Source: an uncultured Bacillota bacterium | GTDB taxonomy: Bacteria; Bacillota_I; Bacilli_A; Erysipelotrichales; Erysipelotrichaceae | Length of the DNA stretch: 6,322 bases | Assembly: GCA_946619805.1 (NCBI GenBank) | Contig: CAMOMM010000061.1 | Span: 1-6,322, forward strand | Direction: 5' to 3' | Shown here: positions 6,213 through 6,322 of the stretch, piece by piece | How the letters are laid out: every line of letters starts with the position of its first letter | Numbering within the stretch: the stretch's first letter is position 1 | Notes under the pieces: model-generated | Seen by the model: only the letters and a program-made list of their open reading frames with translations | Database searches by the model: none | What the model was told of the DNA's origin: nothing | Made by a program: the position numbers and the translations under genes

Positions 6213-6322
6213 TCAGTTTCCGCTCTCAGCCTTTTTAAGCTTGCTGATGGTGTTGGTTTCAAATACCAGTTCCTGGATGTTTGAAACAATATCGATTTCC
6301 TTAAGGATCATGCCCTTAGGAA
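6213..6322 (-). CDS. C-terminal end of an unidentified protein
   Basis: One minus-strand frame is open from the window edge for 35 full codons to a TGA at 6215-6213; the other two frames have stops close to the edge. The translated end (P-K-G-M-I-L-K-E-I-D, then V-S-N-I-Q-E-L-V-F-E-T-N-T and a Lys-rich tail) looks like a helical protein C-terminus, and its codon use resembles its neighbours. I do not recognise the family. It stops 11 bases before Stem I of the asnS T-box, with no terminator between, so asnS may be transcribed from this gene's promoter or from one inside it. The only internal candidate I see is TTGAAA at 6262-6257 with a poor -10 (TTAAAA, 6238-6233). Confidence 0.6.
   Translation of the reverse strand, partial: PKGMILKEIDIVSNIQELVFETNTISKLKKAESGN

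Noticed and set aside
6233..6262. TTGAAA-18-TTAAAA as a dedicated asnS promoter
   Set aside because: The -10 matches consensus at only three positions and the site lies inside a coding frame, so it is too weak to list as a feature.

Overview
The window looks like ordinary chromosomal DNA from a low-to-moderate GC Gram-positive bacterium (Bacillota/Firmicutes). The grounds are strong GGAGG ribosome-binding sites, a T-box riboswitch in front of an aminoacyl-tRNA synthetase gene, a YdiF-like ABC-F protein, and a regulator domain of a kind I associate with clostridia and erysipelotrichs. An Erysipelotrichia-type host is a guess. I see no mobile element, CRISPR array, tRNA, rRNA or attachment site.

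Left part (1-3581, minus strand): a compact three-gene operon, read from high to low coordinates. Its first gene encodes a membrane-anchored extracellular protein (3581 to 2283). Its C-terminal half resembles an Amidase_3 (N-acetylmuramoyl-L-alanine amidase) fold that has lost most catalytic residues. Eight bases later comes an ABC-F translation-type ATPase (2274 to 424). Overlapping its end is a GTG-started gene (434 to beyond base 1) resembling the N-terminal part of YgjP/DUF45 metallopeptidase-like proteins, cut by the window edge. A promoter with a perfect TATAAT lies just upstream of the first gene.

Middle (3582-4624): a divergent intergenic region serves the operon on one side and a plus-strand regulator (3754-4467) on the other. 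The regulator has an XRE helix-turn-helix, a hydrophobic segment and a Trp-rich C-terminal sensor-like domain. Its promoter is near consensus (TTGATA-18-TATAAT), has a small inverted repeat beside the -35 box, and implies a leader of only about a dozen bases. The regulator gene converges on asnS and has no visible terminator of its own.

Right part (4572-6322, minus strand): asnS (asparaginyl-tRNA synthetase, start at 6007) is preceded by a complete T-box leader with an AAC (Asn) specifier, an antiterminator and a competing terminator. It is followed by a strong intrinsic terminator. The T-box begins 11 bases after the stop codon of an unidentified upstream gene whose last 35 codons are visible at the window edge.

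The asnS unit is classic amino-acid-responsive control: uncharged tRNA-Asn should permit readthrough. The points most worth a second look are the degenerate amidase-like protein, the fused regulator with its promoter, and the T-box/tRNA pairing details.
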